DNA of 64,000 bases, taken from contig JAHPZE010000001.1 in the NCBI GenBank assembly GCA_019058365.1, forward strand, positions 62,001-126,000, written 5' to 3'. The DNA is from Promethearchaeota archaeon. Its GTDB lineage: Archaea > Asgardarchaeota > Lokiarchaeia > Sigyniarchaeales > SOKP01. The translations under genes were made by a program, and so were the position numbers. The stretch's first letter is position 1, and every line of letters begins with the position of its first letter. The notes beneath the pieces are model-generated. The model was not told the origin of the DNA, made no database searches, and worked only from the letters and a program-made list of their open reading frames with translations. Positions 54,801 to 63,491 of this stretch are shown in pieces.

Positions 54801-56703
54801 AATTCCTATATCTTGTACTAATTTTTCTGCTGGATTAAATTTTGTTTATATCAGGTTTGAGCAAGTAAATTATCAAATTAAGAACTTTGGGTTTCAGTTA
54901 TTAATAAGCGAGCAAACAGTCAATATATCAACTTTCATTAATAATCAAGAAATCATTGAGAATTCTATTAAGGAATTAACTTTTAAAGAAAAAATAAATA
55001 TTTCAGCTAGAGTATTAGCTAATGGAGAGCAAATCTTTTTATCAGGAGCGAATATTACATTTATTAGCGATAATTATAATAAAGATTTAAATGAAACAAT
55101 TTTTCCATGGTATAATACTTCAATTGAAATTTCTGGTTCATATTTTAATCCGGGCATTAATTATGTTTATTTAAAATTTGAATTAGAAAATTATACTACT
55201 GATATATTTTCATTTCAATTCTTAATTAGAGCCCAAAAAATAAATTTAACTGTGCTAATAAATTCAGAGAAGATAACTGAAAATTATCTATTAGAATTCA
55301 GCTTTAATGATGATTTTTCAATTTCAGCCCAAAGTTATGCAACTTCGGAAAAATTTTATTTAGCAGATGGTCTAATGACTTTTGTTACCGGTGATTACGA
55401 AAAAAACTGTACGAATTATGAAGGTTATTGGTATAACACTTCAATTTCATGTTCATATAATATTTTTTCATTAGGGGTTAATTATGTTTATTTGAGGTTT
55501 CAAAAAGAGAATTACTCAACAACAATATTTTCCTTTCAAATTTTAATTAATCAAGTTGAAATTCAGGTAAAATATATTGGTTTTGAGGATTCTATTGAAG
55601 CAGAAATCGGAGAAACTATAAATATTACAATACAATTATTAGACCCAAAAACAAATATTTCTGTTGACCATGCTTATGTAAGATATTCATGGGAATATGG
55701 AATAGGTACATTAAATGAAACACGACCAGGAATATATCAAGTTATTATTGAGTTACCTGAAAATTTACAAGGTAATTTCAAATTTAATCTTATAATAACT
55801 CCTGAAAATATAATATATAAAACAACAATAAATTCTTTTATAGTTGTCATTAGAGTGCCTATAGTTGATGGATCAGAATTCCCTAATTATTTATTATGGA
55901 TTATCATAGGCGTATTATTAATTGTTGCTAGTGCTCTTGGCGCTTTAAGTTTAAGGTCCTATGTATTCTTGCCACGAAAACGTAAAAAAGAAGCTGAATT
56001 ACTCTCTAAAACTCAAAAATTTAAAGATCTCAAAAATATTCAAGCTATTGTAGTAGTTCATAATTTAAGTGGAATTCCAATTTACTCGAAAAGTTATTCC
56101 ATTCTTGAAAAACATAAAAAAGAACTTTTTTCAGGATTTATTCAGGCAATTACAACAATTGGGGAAGAATTTATTGATAAAGAAATTAATGAACTAGAAT
56201 CTACTGAACTTGAGAAAGGGTATGGTATAGAAAAAATGATTGAATTAGATTTTAAACAATTCTATTGTTTAATTGCTGATATAGAAGATATTCGAATTGT
56301 TTTTATTTTGAAAGAACGTTCCTCTGAAAGATTGAAAAGTCAAATTTCTCATCTCATTTTAGCATTAAATCTAAAACTTTCTAATAAATTAGAAGATTGG
56401 GATGGATCCTTAGATGACTTTCAAATATTAGTTCCAGAAATATTGAATGAATATTTTGAGCTATATTATAAGGATTCATTTATCTTGTCGGATGATATCA
56501 ATCTCATTACTATGAAAAAAGAAAGAAAGTTAACTAAGATGGAAATGCGAGTAATAAATGTTGTTCAATCAATGTCGGTAGATAATAGAATTGCTGATCT
56601 TAATAATATAGTCGAGTTAGTTAGCGAAGAAAATAAGGATTTAATCATCGAAGCAATCGAATCACTACTCAGACAAAAATTAATTATACCACTAAGTAAT
56701 TAA
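51865..56703 (+). CDS. giant membrane-anchored surface protein with tandem repeats and cytoplasmic longin-like/winged-helix tail
   Basis: This 1612-residue protein starts at TTG 51865, 8 bases after AAGGGGA. An N-terminal hydrophobic segment (TGSIAFIFFLILLTNT, ~17-32) is followed by ~1300 extracellular, beta-rich residues dense in N-glycosylation sequons. Residues ~909-1230 are three tandem ~107-residue repeats opening EQSVDISVYIKNQIIQENS, EQTVNISTFINNQEIIENS and AQKINLTVLINSEKITENY. A second membrane helix (LLWIIIGVLLIVASALGALS, ~1340-1362) and a basic stop-transfer lead into a cytoplasmic region: a longin/roadblock-like domain (~1385-1510: IQAIVVVHNLSGIPIYSKSY, FCLIADIEDIRIVF-like strand) and a winged-helix-like C terminus (KLTKMEMRVINVVQ ... 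LLRQKLIIPL). It could couple an external signal to intracellular small-GTPase or nucleic-acid partners; inference only. Confidence 0.8.
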   Translation: MHRNFTKKIIKNKYSKTGSIAFIFFLILLTNTNIFHNFNQSNLNYDKTDDSTRYDKKLKSANGDDILFEGSELPLVINDTGNLYDFNQEIFVSNQVETNISYYLDDVHEWKASKIQTNIKNIYDTREWVQNNDFYELDTPFRNYTSFQNKDPSGFPPHNYSDNLDNDPINPSNIHSTINENGASAMRLHFLNIEIETDWDLLYIYDANNILQFTFTGKATDFYSPWIASDTLKITINSDGSIEWYGYNIDYFEFYNTSTNYFDYNNSWGYNNRSLTGNFGPGEINNNTAMYVSLIGEPFRDGKMGATYYENEFAEIYQNLNIPRGSVINAYIKFDYYAEYAMDSNENFIYCEINNKKIFSKGLGDIVDSGKNIWHSSGSINIDLWSNTSVIFNTIQENYNFNISVGIMSGASVSYSGFDDRFQQFFWFDNISLILTTICNSTQSDINITINGKNLLDNNYWGKSYRNFTGIWDSNPIILTVQTSSPFLNFELDTTIYGYHETTSRVGQTTQEGVHFQILENGSVYWEFTHNFYMPSQYSDFEFEINKPVNWKFISVLDPTLQARTFEGGNEGDTFLKINKTEANFPGWWTFKAISPNYLNISNTKTSKNGQWGIRNFYTGDSIRIKSQINFSEEIPPNIDSTFVDLKIYYPNGTLWYQESIAPYSNGTVIFSNLSFTQQNFIGGQYNYTLFWSNGTAIGGLTSFFTLIHNNTMVLIKPDDAVSDLTTEAFIGDIIPLRIQLKDIENNKVITGAIITYNWSTGLKIITEAASGIYEAILDTSELGSNGFYEIFINSSKIGFKNYNMTLRINLLEETNLLRLDSEYYIELHDNSTFKYSYTNSIEEGIAGATINLNIDLEYYNIIDHLDGNYTIEFDSSYINELGIYQIKLNFSAPAFEIQRTIFQFEIIEQSVDISVYIKNQIIQENSLIEIMFKENIDISIRILAQIDNEYLTGGNITWNSNSFYKKIDEEGNFWFNDSIPISCTNFSAGLNFVYIRFEQVNYQIKNFGFQLLISEQTVNISTFINNQEIIENSIKELTFKEKINISARVLANGEQIFLSGANITFISDNYNKDLNETIFPWYNTSIEISGSYFNPGINYVYLKFELENYTTDIFSFQFLIRAQKINLTVLINSEKITENYLLEFSFNDDFSISAQSYATSEKFYLADGLMTFVTGDYEKNCTNYEGYWYNTSISCSYNIFSLGVNYVYLRFQKENYSTTIFSFQILINQVEIQVKYIGFEDSIEAEIGETINITIQLLDPKTNISVDHAYVRYSWEYGIGTLNETRPGIYQVIIELPENLQGNFKFNLIITPENIIYKTTINSFIVVIRVPIVDGSEFPNYLLWIIIGVLLIVASALGALSLRSYVFLPRKRKKEAELLSKTQKFKDLKNIQAIVVVHNLSGIPIYSKSYSILEKHKKELFSGFIQAITTIGEEFIDKEINELESTELEKGYGIEKMIELDFKQFYCLIADIEDIRIVFILKERSSERLKSQISHLILALNLKLSNKLEDWDGSLDDFQILVPEILNEYFELYYKDSFILSDDINLITMKKERKLTKMEMRVINVVQSMSVDNRIADLNNIVELVSEENKDLIIEAIESLLRQKLIIPLSN

Positions 56704-56747
56704 GTAAATATATATTCATTTTTTATTATTTTTCTCTTATTTTTTCT

Positions 56748-57368
56748 ATGATTAATATGAAAAAATTAAGATTCACTTGCTCCAGGTGTGGGAACTGCTG
56801 TACTGATAAAAATACTTTAGTGAATTTAACATATTTAGATATTTTAAGAATTAAGAAAGGTTTGGATTTAGAAATTGATGAAGTACTTGATATAATAGGA
56901 TTTTTTGTTTTTGACAAAACATTGACTAATGAAGATAAAAAGAGAATGATTGTTACCCCTATAGAAACAGAAAGAGGGTTAGCTTTTATTGGTCTCCTCA
57001 AAAACAGTTTTGGGAATTGTTATTTTTATAGTCCAGAAAAGAAGAAATGTTTAATTTATAACTTGAGACCGATGTTTTGTCGAACGTTTCCATTTTCATT
57101 TGAGGTTTTAGATGAAAAGAAAGGCGAAACTGATAGTTTAATAAATATAGTTTACACTGAAAAAGGAAAACAATATTGTCCCGGAATTAATGATGAAGCG
57201 CCTCTAATTGATACAGAATATTGGATTCAGTTAGGTAAAAGAACCTTGAATGATCTGAAAAACAATCATAACGTAATAAAAAAATGGAATGAATCGGTTA
57301 AACAAGGGAAGGTGGTTCCCACAGTGAAAAAGTTTCTTCTCAAGATTTTGGAATTTAATGATAATTAA
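56748..57368 (+). CDS. YkgJ/UPF0153 family zinc- or iron-cluster protein
   Basis: This 206-residue protein has the YkgJ signature: RFTCSRCGNCCTDKN at the N terminus and GNCYFYSPEKKKCLIYNLRP followed by MFCRTFPFSF, with a final Cys in KGKQYCPG. Eight Cys are conserved in the family and bind a metal cluster; members are described as Fe-S or zinc-binding with unclear biochemical role. The start could be at Met1 or Met4 (56757). Confidence 0.88.
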   Translation: MINMKKLRFTCSRCGNCCTDKNTLVNLTYLDILRIKKGLDLEIDEVLDIIGFFVFDKTLTNEDKKRMIVTPIETERGLAFIGLLKNSFGNCYFYSPEKKKCLIYNLRPMFCRTFPFSFEVLDEKKGETDSLINIVYTEKGKQYCPGINDEAPLIDTEYWIQLGKRTLNDLKNNHNVIKKWNESVKQGKVVPTVKKFLLKILEFNDN

Positions 57369-57453
57369 TATATAATCTCAATCTTGATTATGTTTCTCAA
57401 ATTCTACTTTTATTAAGCTGAAATCCAAAATTATTTAAATTCATTTTCTAATT

Positions 57454-59139
57454 TTATACAAACGCATATTGTGAGCTAGCTAACAATGCCCAATATAATA
57501 TCTCTAACTCAATTTTAAAACCAATTTTATCTGTTTGCCAATTAAAAACTCTATCAAAATTTTCTTTATTGAAGAATTTTGTTATATTTAATATATAATT
57601 TAATAGATTATTACATAATTCTTGTTCATGATCTTTTAGATCCAGTAGTTTAAAGATAAGTAATGCTAGTGCTGAATCGGTTATTAAATTCCTTATAGAG
57701 CCATTTGCTTCTATTAACTTTTTAATTTCATTAATATAATTAATCTTAAATTGATTTAGATTTATTTCTTTATCCAATAACTTTAATGATGCTAAATAAT
57801 GGTATATATCTAAAGGTGTCTTAAAGTCTTCCAGATTTGATAGATTTATATTTTGAATAAGATTTCCAATTAAAGTTTTATTAAATAAAATTATTCGTTT
57901 TTTAGCAATCAATTTTAAGCAAAATAGAGAATATAAATTTAACTCTAATTTTTCGGGAATGAACATTTCTAACTCTGATTTGATAAAGCTTTCAATTTCA
58001 AGTAAATCAATTATATCTGTTTTATCTAAAAAATTCATTTCTGACAAAATTGCGAGACCATAAAAGATGTTCTTCGAGTCTGGTATATTATCTTTTGAGG
58101 AACTAAATACTCTATCATTTATGAATTGCTTTATTATTTCTAAAGTTTCAAGGTTAGTAAAAGGAGATTCTAGATTCAACATTTTGATGATTGATAAATA
58201 ATAAAACAAATTCTCTAAGTCAAAAAAGTTTTGATTTACCATTTTTAAATTTATCAAATTCATTTTATCAATCTTGATTTCGTTAACTATTTTGTTATTT
58301 ATTAGCAATGAATGGCCAATATTATCAAGAAAAGTGTTACTGTCCATTAAAGTACCTAAATCTTTATTTATTTTTGGGAGAGTTCTTGATTGATGATTTA
58401 ATGGTACAATTGGAACATTTTGTGTAATTAATTTATTTGTGGGGATTAAAACTTCTCGAATCGGTTTTTTTTTTAGACTTTCTGTTGAAGATCTTAGTAG
58501 TTCTTTCTTAGGAGTTTTCAAGGTTTCAATGATGTCTTGTTTTGCTTCTCTTAATTGGGTTAAAATATCTGGTTCTGTCATTTGTTTAGATTCAATAAAA
58601 GTTAAATCTGTAAAATTAATAAATCTTTTATAATCATATTGTTGAAATTCTTTTTTAGTATCCGCAGAATTAATATATGCATTTTTAAATTCATTTAGTT
58701 TTGTAATGAAATTATCGGGTAATAAATCAAATAAATTTACATTCGCAAGTTTTTTAACATCAATATCAAAAAGATACTCAAGTAAGATTTCGAACAATAC
58801 TTCATGTACGTATTTCTCCATATAAAGCTCAAAATATGAATTATAATCTGGTACTAGAGCTCCTTTAGTTTTCAGAGTTTCCAAAAAATGATTTTGGTTT
58901 TCGTTTAACTTATCCATTGAAACACCGAGTGTATTTAAACCGGTTTTGATTGCTTTTAAAATCTTTCCAAGAGAAATTTTTATTTGTTTTTCACTTTCGG
59001 TTTCAGTTTTTTTTTTCAAATCAATTTTTTTATAAGCAATTAGGTCTTTTAGATAAGAATAACTTTTTTGGTAGTATTCGAAAATCTCATTTTTCATTAT
59101 AGAAAAAAAATCAGTTAAAATATCAGTAATCTCTTTCAT
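57454..59139 (-). CDS. hypothetical protein with C-terminal alpha-helical (toroid-like) repeats
   Basis: This 561-residue protein has an N-terminal helical region (~1-200, Lys/Glu-rich) and a C-terminal region (~275-555) of repeating helix pairs. The recurring motif is visible in FYYLSIIKMLNLESPF, FYGLAILSEMNFLDKT, LYSLFCLKLIAKKR, YHYLASLKLLDKEI and LYWALLASSQYAF. Such Tyr-Leu/Ala-centred pairs resemble prenyltransferase/terpenoid-cyclase alpha-alpha toroids, but no catalytic Asp or metal motif is evident. It has no signal peptide. Divergent from the amidohydrolase gene. Function unknown. Confidence 0.65.
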   Translation of the reverse strand: MKEITDILTDFFSIMKNEIFEYYQKSYSYLKDLIAYKKIDLKKKTETESEKQIKISLGKILKAIKTGLNTLGVSMDKLNENQNHFLETLKTKGALVPDYNSYFELYMEKYVHEVLFEILLEYLFDIDVKKLANVNLFDLLPDNFITKLNEFKNAYINSADTKKEFQQYDYKRFINFTDLTFIESKQMTEPDILTQLREAKQDIIETLKTPKKELLRSSTESLKKKPIREVLIPTNKLITQNVPIVPLNHQSRTLPKINKDLGTLMDSNTFLDNIGHSLLINNKIVNEIKIDKMNLINLKMVNQNFFDLENLFYYLSIIKMLNLESPFTNLETLEIIKQFINDRVFSSSKDNIPDSKNIFYGLAILSEMNFLDKTDIIDLLEIESFIKSELEMFIPEKLELNLYSLFCLKLIAKKRIILFNKTLIGNLIQNINLSNLEDFKTPLDIYHYLASLKLLDKEINLNQFKINYINEIKKLIEANGSIRNLITDSALALLIFKLLDLKDHEQELCNNLLNYILNITKFFNKENFDRVFNWQTDKIGFKIELEILYWALLASSQYAFV

Positions 59140-59268
59140 GTTTCAAAAATCTTGTTCTTTTCAGTGATATATAATGAAAATTGTTTATCAAATTTATTAT
59201 GTTTTTGTATATTTATTTTTTTCCGTGTGAGTAATCTTTATTATCTGAATGGTATTAATTTCATTAAT

Positions 59269-60543
59269 ATGTCTCAAGAAAAAACTAGATTAGTAATTAA
59301 ATCAGGAAATATTTTTGATTCCGTTAATGGAATATTGAAAGAGAATCAAACAATCATAATTCAAGGAAAGAGAATTCTTTGGTGCGATGAGGATGACGCT
59401 TTCGAGAAAGACTTGAATGATAAAATTATTGATGTAAATGGAAAAACAATTATACCGGGTATGATTGATTGTCATGTCCATCTTGAAAACACAGCGGAAC
59501 CAGATTATGAGAGAAAATATCTAAGGACAACAAAAACTATGTGGCATTATTATGCTTTACAAAATGCGCAAAAACATTTGATTAATGGTTATACATGCAT
59601 ACGAGATTGTGGAAGTCTTCCCGAATGGGGCCCATCCTTAAGGAGAATATTCGATATTGGCGCTCTTGCAGGGCCTCGAATACTTATAGCAAATTTACCT
59701 ATCACTCAATGGGGTAATCAAGAAGAAATCGGACCAGTTGAGGTAATTGAGTATTATGGGAAATTATCTGAAGTTAAAGCTGGTATCGATGGGATAAGGC
59801 ATGCAGTTAGGGACAGAAAGCGTTCTGGATCAGATTTTATTAAGACAGTTACTACAGGGGGGGTATTACATGGAATTACTTCTAAAGTTGACACTAGTCT
59901 TTTTCTAAACGAAGAATTATTAGCAATGACAGAGGAAGCCCATAGACTAGAGATGCATGTAGCAAGTCATGCTCATGGACGGGAAGGGATCTATAAAGCT
60001 GTACAAGCAAATGTGGATACAATAGAACACGGAACTCTTATTGATGAAGAAATCATTGATTTAATGATAAAAAAACAAACCTTTTTAATTCCTACTCAAG
60101 CAGCTTGTTTTGGAATAAGCAAACCTGATATTTTAAAACAATTACCTCCTGAAGTAGCAACCAAAATAAAACAAATTCAAGAACAAATGATTAGTAATCA
60201 CAAAATAGCATTTGAAAAAGGTGTGCTTTTCGCAATTGGAACTGATGCTGGTACTCCTGGTAACCCTCATGGTACAACAACTAATGAAATTATTAATATG
60301 ATAGAAAACGTAGGTATGACCACTTCTCAAGCGCTCCAAGCAGCAACGATTCAGGGTGCGAAAGCCATTAAAATGGAAGAGCAAATTGGTTCTATAGAAA
60401 AAGATAAATTAGCAGATTTGGTAGTTTGTAATGGAAATCCAATAGAAGAAATATCAATTTTAAAGGATCCCAAAAATCTGCTTTACGTGATTAAAGATGG
60501 TAAAATTATGGCTAAAAAAGGAAAAATTACATATTTCAATTAA
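59269..60543 (+). CDS. amidohydrolase-superfamily hydrolase (imidazolonepropionase/prolidase-like)
   Basis: This 424-residue metal-dependent hydrolase starts at ATG 59269 (MSQEKTRLVIKSGN). A longer open frame from 59152 adds 39 hydrophobic, Cys-rich residues unlike the family, so I rejected that start. Metal-site motifs are GMIDCHVHLEN (HxH near 68-70), FIKTVTTGG (Lys), LEMHVASHAHGREG, VDTIEHGTLIDEE and FAIGTDAGTPGNPHG (Asp). C-terminal DKLADLVVCNGNP and VIKDGKIMAKKG are usual. Members cleave cyclic amides, dipeptides or related compounds; the substrate is unknown. It ends ~13 bases before the methyltransferase gene. Confidence 0.9.
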   Translation: MSQEKTRLVIKSGNIFDSVNGILKENQTIIIQGKRILWCDEDDAFEKDLNDKIIDVNGKTIIPGMIDCHVHLENTAEPDYERKYLRTTKTMWHYYALQNAQKHLINGYTCIRDCGSLPEWGPSLRRIFDIGALAGPRILIANLPITQWGNQEEIGPVEVIEYYGKLSEVKAGIDGIRHAVRDRKRSGSDFIKTVTTGGVLHGITSKVDTSLFLNEELLAMTEEAHRLEMHVASHAHGREGIYKAVQANVDTIEHGTLIDEEIIDLMIKKQTFLIPTQAACFGISKPDILKQLPPEVATKIKQIQEQMISNHKIAFEKGVLFAIGTDAGTPGNPHGTTTNEIINMIENVGMTTSQALQAATIQGAKAIKMEEQIGSIEKDKLADLVVCNGNPIEEISILKDPKNLLYVIKDGKIMAKKGKITYFN

Positions 60544-60556
60544 AATTTGATTACTT

Positions 60557-61303
60557 ATGGAGAATTCTTGTTTTAACCATTTTTCAGAAGATTATCATTT
60601 GAAACGGAAGAAACCTTGGCGTCCACTAGAATTTTTTCTTAATCATTTAAAAAATAAAAAATATACTTTTGATGGTATAATTTTAGATTTAGGTTGTGGA
60701 AATGGCAGAAATTTTAAAATAATGGGTATACCTCCTAAAAAATTGATTGGATTAGACTTATCTCTCGAATTAATTAAAATAGCTCAAGCGCAACTTAAAA
60801 AAATTGATCAATATTCGCAAAATGAATCACATTTTATTCAGCTTCTGCTAGCAGATATTTCTAAACTTCCTTTTCGTAAAAAAACAGTAAATGCCATTTT
60901 CTCAATAGCCGCAATTCATCATATAAGGAAAAAATCTGAAAGAAAGAATACAATTATTCAAATATATGATATATTGAAAAAAAATGGAAATTTAATTCTA
61001 ACTGTATGGCGCAAATGGCAAAAGCAGTTTAGATATTATTTTCTTTCTGAATGGTATAAAAGAAGATTTATAATTAATTATAAAAAGCAACAAGAGCTAA
61101 TTGGTTTAAAAGAATTTGGAGATAAATTTATCCCTTGGACTCTTTCCAATGAACAAAAAACTTATAATCGATTCTATCACTTTTTCTCTAAAAGAGAACT
61201 CAAGAAATTATTAAAGGATTTTATAATCAAAGAATTTAAAATTACGGGGGGTCCTTCAGATCGAGATAATTTTTTTATTTTTGCACGAAAACCGATGAAT
61301 TAA
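60557..61303 (+). CDS. Trm9/ALKBH8-like SAM-dependent methyltransferase
   Basis: This 248-residue class I methyltransferase has motif I ILDLGCGNGRNFKIM, the post-I acidic residue in LIGLDLSLELIKIAQ, LLADISKLPFRKKTVNAIFS and the motif AAIHHIRKKSERKNTIIQIY, then GNLILTVWRKWQ. The N-terminal KKPWRPLEFFL and the sequence around AAIHH resemble Trm9/ALKBH8, which methylate wobble-uridine carboxymethyl groups in eukaryotic tRNA. Function as a tRNA wobble methyltransferase is plausible but not shown. The stop overlaps by four bases with the convergent next gene. Confidence 0.8.
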   Translation: MENSCFNHFSEDYHLKRKKPWRPLEFFLNHLKNKKYTFDGIILDLGCGNGRNFKIMGIPPKKLIGLDLSLELIKIAQAQLKKIDQYSQNESHFIQLLLADISKLPFRKKTVNAIFSIAAIHHIRKKSERKNTIIQIYDILKKNGNLILTVWRKWQKQFRYYFLSEWYKRRFIINYKKQQELIGLKEFGDKFIPWTLSNEQKTYNRFYHFFSKRELKKLLKDFIIKEFKITGGPSDRDNFFIFARKPMN

Positions 61304-61791
61304 TGACATTCTATAGAATTATATGAATTTAATATATATGGTTTAAAATTTTCGAACGCTTCTCCAATTATTAAGGTATGGACATTAAAGAGTCTTTCTG
61401 TTATGTCACAATAGAATATACAATGTATTACTTTTTCCGTATAATACCTTTTTCTCATCATTTTGTTTCGATGTCCTAACCAGAAAGTAATTTCATGACT
61501 CCTCAACCAATCTCTTTTTTTTTCGGTAACTACCATACCAATGGCATTATAAATGTCTATACTATTCTGTACCTCTTTATAATAAAAAAAATTCATTCTC
61601 TCTTTTTTTTCCCAACTTACTTCCATCTTTGACACTGGACCCCAAATCTCATCGTATTCATTTTCAGTATGTAAAATAATAGAACCTTGCTTCTCATCGC
61701 CTATATATTCTATTTCTTTATACCATTTTGGCATTTTATTAATTTTAACTCCACACTCTGGTTTAGTATAAGCAAAAAAATTATATTCCAT
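61300..61791 (-). CDS. hypothetical protein
   Basis: This 163-residue protein is rich in aromatic residues and alternates strands and helices (WGPVSKMEVSWEKKERMNFF, WLRSHEITFWLGHRNKMMRK, KVIHCIFYCDITERLFNVHT). It has three Cys but no CxxC. No motif is recognised. It is convergent with the methyltransferase gene. Confidence 0.6.
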   Translation of the reverse strand: MEYNFFAYTKPECGVKINKMPKWYKEIEYIGDEKQGSIILHTENEYDEIWGPVSKMEVSWEKKERMNFFYYKEVQNSIDIYNAIGMVVTEKKRDWLRSHEITFWLGHRNKMMRKRYYTEKVIHCIFYCDITERLFNVHTLIIGEAFENFKPYILNSYNSIECH

Positions 61792-61941
61792 ATCCTTTTC
61801 TCGTTTTCTAATTTATATTTCAAGAATTAAATTTAGTTCTAAAATAAATTTATTGTTTATAAAATTTCTGTCGTATGGAGAATAGCTTCAAATTAATTTT
61901 CAGTAAATTAATAAGATAAATAGGAAGAAGTCTTAAATTAA

Positions 61942-62547
61942 TTAGATTAGTTCTTTTCCTTCTTCAATCCATTTTTTGAGTCTTTCTACAGAGACTCCTT
62001 TAATTAATGGCGCTAATTCTTCGGGTTGTTCTTTACATAATGCTTCTACATTTTCAACACCCAGTTCAATTAACTTTTTCGCTGTTGCTTCTCCCAATCC
62101 AGATAACTCAGTTAAGGGCTTACCTGTAGCTGGACTAGGCAATTTTTCTATTTTTTCTATTTTAGTGGTTTTTACCTTTTCTTTCTTTGCAGGTTTTACT
62201 TTTACTTTCTTTTCTAGTTTTAGTACTGTTTCTGCTGTTGTTATTTTAGGTTTTTCTTTAATTTTTTCTTTTTTAGATTTAAATGGTGTTCTCTCCTTTT
62301 CTTTTTTAATAAACGGTTTTTTTTTCTTTTTCTCTTTAGATGGAAATTTAAAAGATTTTAACATCTTTATATTTTCATTATGAACTGATTTTCTAAAATA
62401 ATCAATCTTAATTTTAGCTTTTTTCAAGAGTTCAATAGATTTCCCCGCTTCTTGAATCTCTTTTAAAGAAAATCCATTGCTTTCTCTTATATGGGAATCT
62501 TTAGAAGGACTCTTTACCAAAGCAACTGGGGTTGGTTTGCTTTCCAT
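61942..62547 (-). CDS. eL13-like domain protein with Lys-rich linker and C-terminal helix-hairpin-helix
   Basis: This 201-residue protein has three parts. Residues ~18-65 resemble ribosomal protein eL13 (HIRESNGFSLKEIQEAGKSI, then KIDYFRKSVHNENIKMLK). Residues ~70-140 are an almost pure Lys/Pro/Glu/Thr linker. Residues ~146-201 are a helix-hairpin-helix domain (LSGLGEATAKKLIELGVENV, then LAPLIKGVSVERLKKWIEEG) of the kind found in Rad51 N-termini, RpoA tails and similar nucleic-acid-binding domains. It is probably an RNA- or DNA-binding protein, possibly ribosome-associated. eL13 is known in some archaea; the HhH tail is not usual for it. Confidence 0.75.
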   Translation of the reverse strand: MESKPTPVALVKSPSKDSHIRESNGFSLKEIQEAGKSIELLKKAKIKIDYFRKSVHNENIKMLKSFKFPSKEKKKKKPFIKKEKERTPFKSKKEKIKEKPKITTAETVLKLEKKVKVKPAKKEKVKTTKIEKIEKLPSPATGKPLTELSGLGEATAKKLIELGVENVEALCKEQPEELAPLIKGVSVERLKKWIEEGKELI

Positions 62548-62710
62548 TTTTATTCAATGAATATAATATGATTTTTATTAATTTTGTAAATTAAAGAAAA
62601 TTTTTATTTCTTTCTATTTAGGTTAATTAGGTGAAATAAAATTTTTATTGTTCTTTATTGAATATAAGATTTTTAATGTAAGGAATCTTAATTAATGTTA
62701 AATTTCTTAT

Positions 62711-63346
62711 TCAAAATTTAATAATATCTAAATCTTCTAACTTTTTTAGTATTTCATTTATTTCTGTCCTTTTTTTATTTAAATTTCTTGAAATTTTCAA
62801 GGGAGAATCTTTTCCAGTGCATTGTAATGCAACTTGAAAGTCAAAATCAGCAATCATTCCCATGGATAGAACTTTTTCTAATACACTTTTAGCAACTATT
62901 AAATTTGGAAAAACTTCAGCTATCTTTCCGCCAATTGTAAGATTTTCTATATCCGCAATTAATGTTTGAAATCTACTTTTATCTGTTGTTGCCCTAAAAT
63001 TTTTAAGATCAGATTGGTGCTTTTTCCAAAAACGATTGGCTATTTTATGGATAATTTCCTCAATTTTGTCAGTATTATCATCAGCATCTGAAATTGAGCA
63101 AAATAAAATCCTTGATAATGGGTGATAGTAAATGAAAATGGTTGAATCTTCTGATTGTAATATTCTATCCATTTCATTTACTCTTCTCCCTTTTACCATA
63201 GCTTTTTGAATTATATCAATGGTTATATTAATTGCTTTAAAAAAACCAGTTATTATATCATCTTGAATTTTCTTTAATTCTTTAAATGTTGATTCTAAAA
63301 GGGATATCCCATTATCCCCATCAATTAGATAAATCTTATAAATCAA
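62711..63346 (-). CDS. soluble longin-like domain with C-terminal winged helix
   Basis: This 211-residue protein opens with IYKIYLIDGDNGISLLESTF, the pattern of longin/roadblock-type domains in Asgard archaea, then helices (DDIITGFFKAINITIDIIQK) and strands (TIFIYYHPLSRILFCSISDA) before a second helix (IIHKIANRFWKKHQ). The C-terminal ~65 residues are winged-helix-like (ALQCTGKDSPLKISRNLNKK, then INEILKKLEDLDIIKF). The architecture resembles the cytoplasmic tail of the giant membrane protein at 51.9-56.7 kb (longin-like followed by winged helix). Function unknown; longin domains often partner small GTPases, which is inference here. Confidence 0.7.
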   Translation of the reverse strand: MIYKIYLIDGDNGISLLESTFKELKKIQDDIITGFFKAINITIDIIQKAMVKGRRVNEMDRILQSEDSTIFIYYHPLSRILFCSISDADDNTDKIEEIIHKIANRFWKKHQSDLKNFRATTDKSRFQTLIADIENLTIGGKIAEVFPNLIVAKSVLEKVLSMGMIADFDFQVALQCTGKDSPLKISRNLNKKRTEINEILKKLEDLDIIKF

Positions 63347-63491
63347 AATTCTAAAAAACTAGCTTTTTTTATTCTATTAAAAATAAAAAAATTCATGCTT
63401 ATGAATCATTACATTACATTTTTTTAATGGTTAAAATTAAAAATAGAGCGTTTTATTTCTAATACATATATATTAATTCTATGATTTTAAT

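Noticed and set aside
59152..59268. 39-residue hydrophobic N-terminal extension of the amidohydrolase
   Set aside because: Cytoplasmic amidohydrolases begin as at 59269; the extension overlaps the divergent promoter region and has no signal-peptide-like cleavage site.
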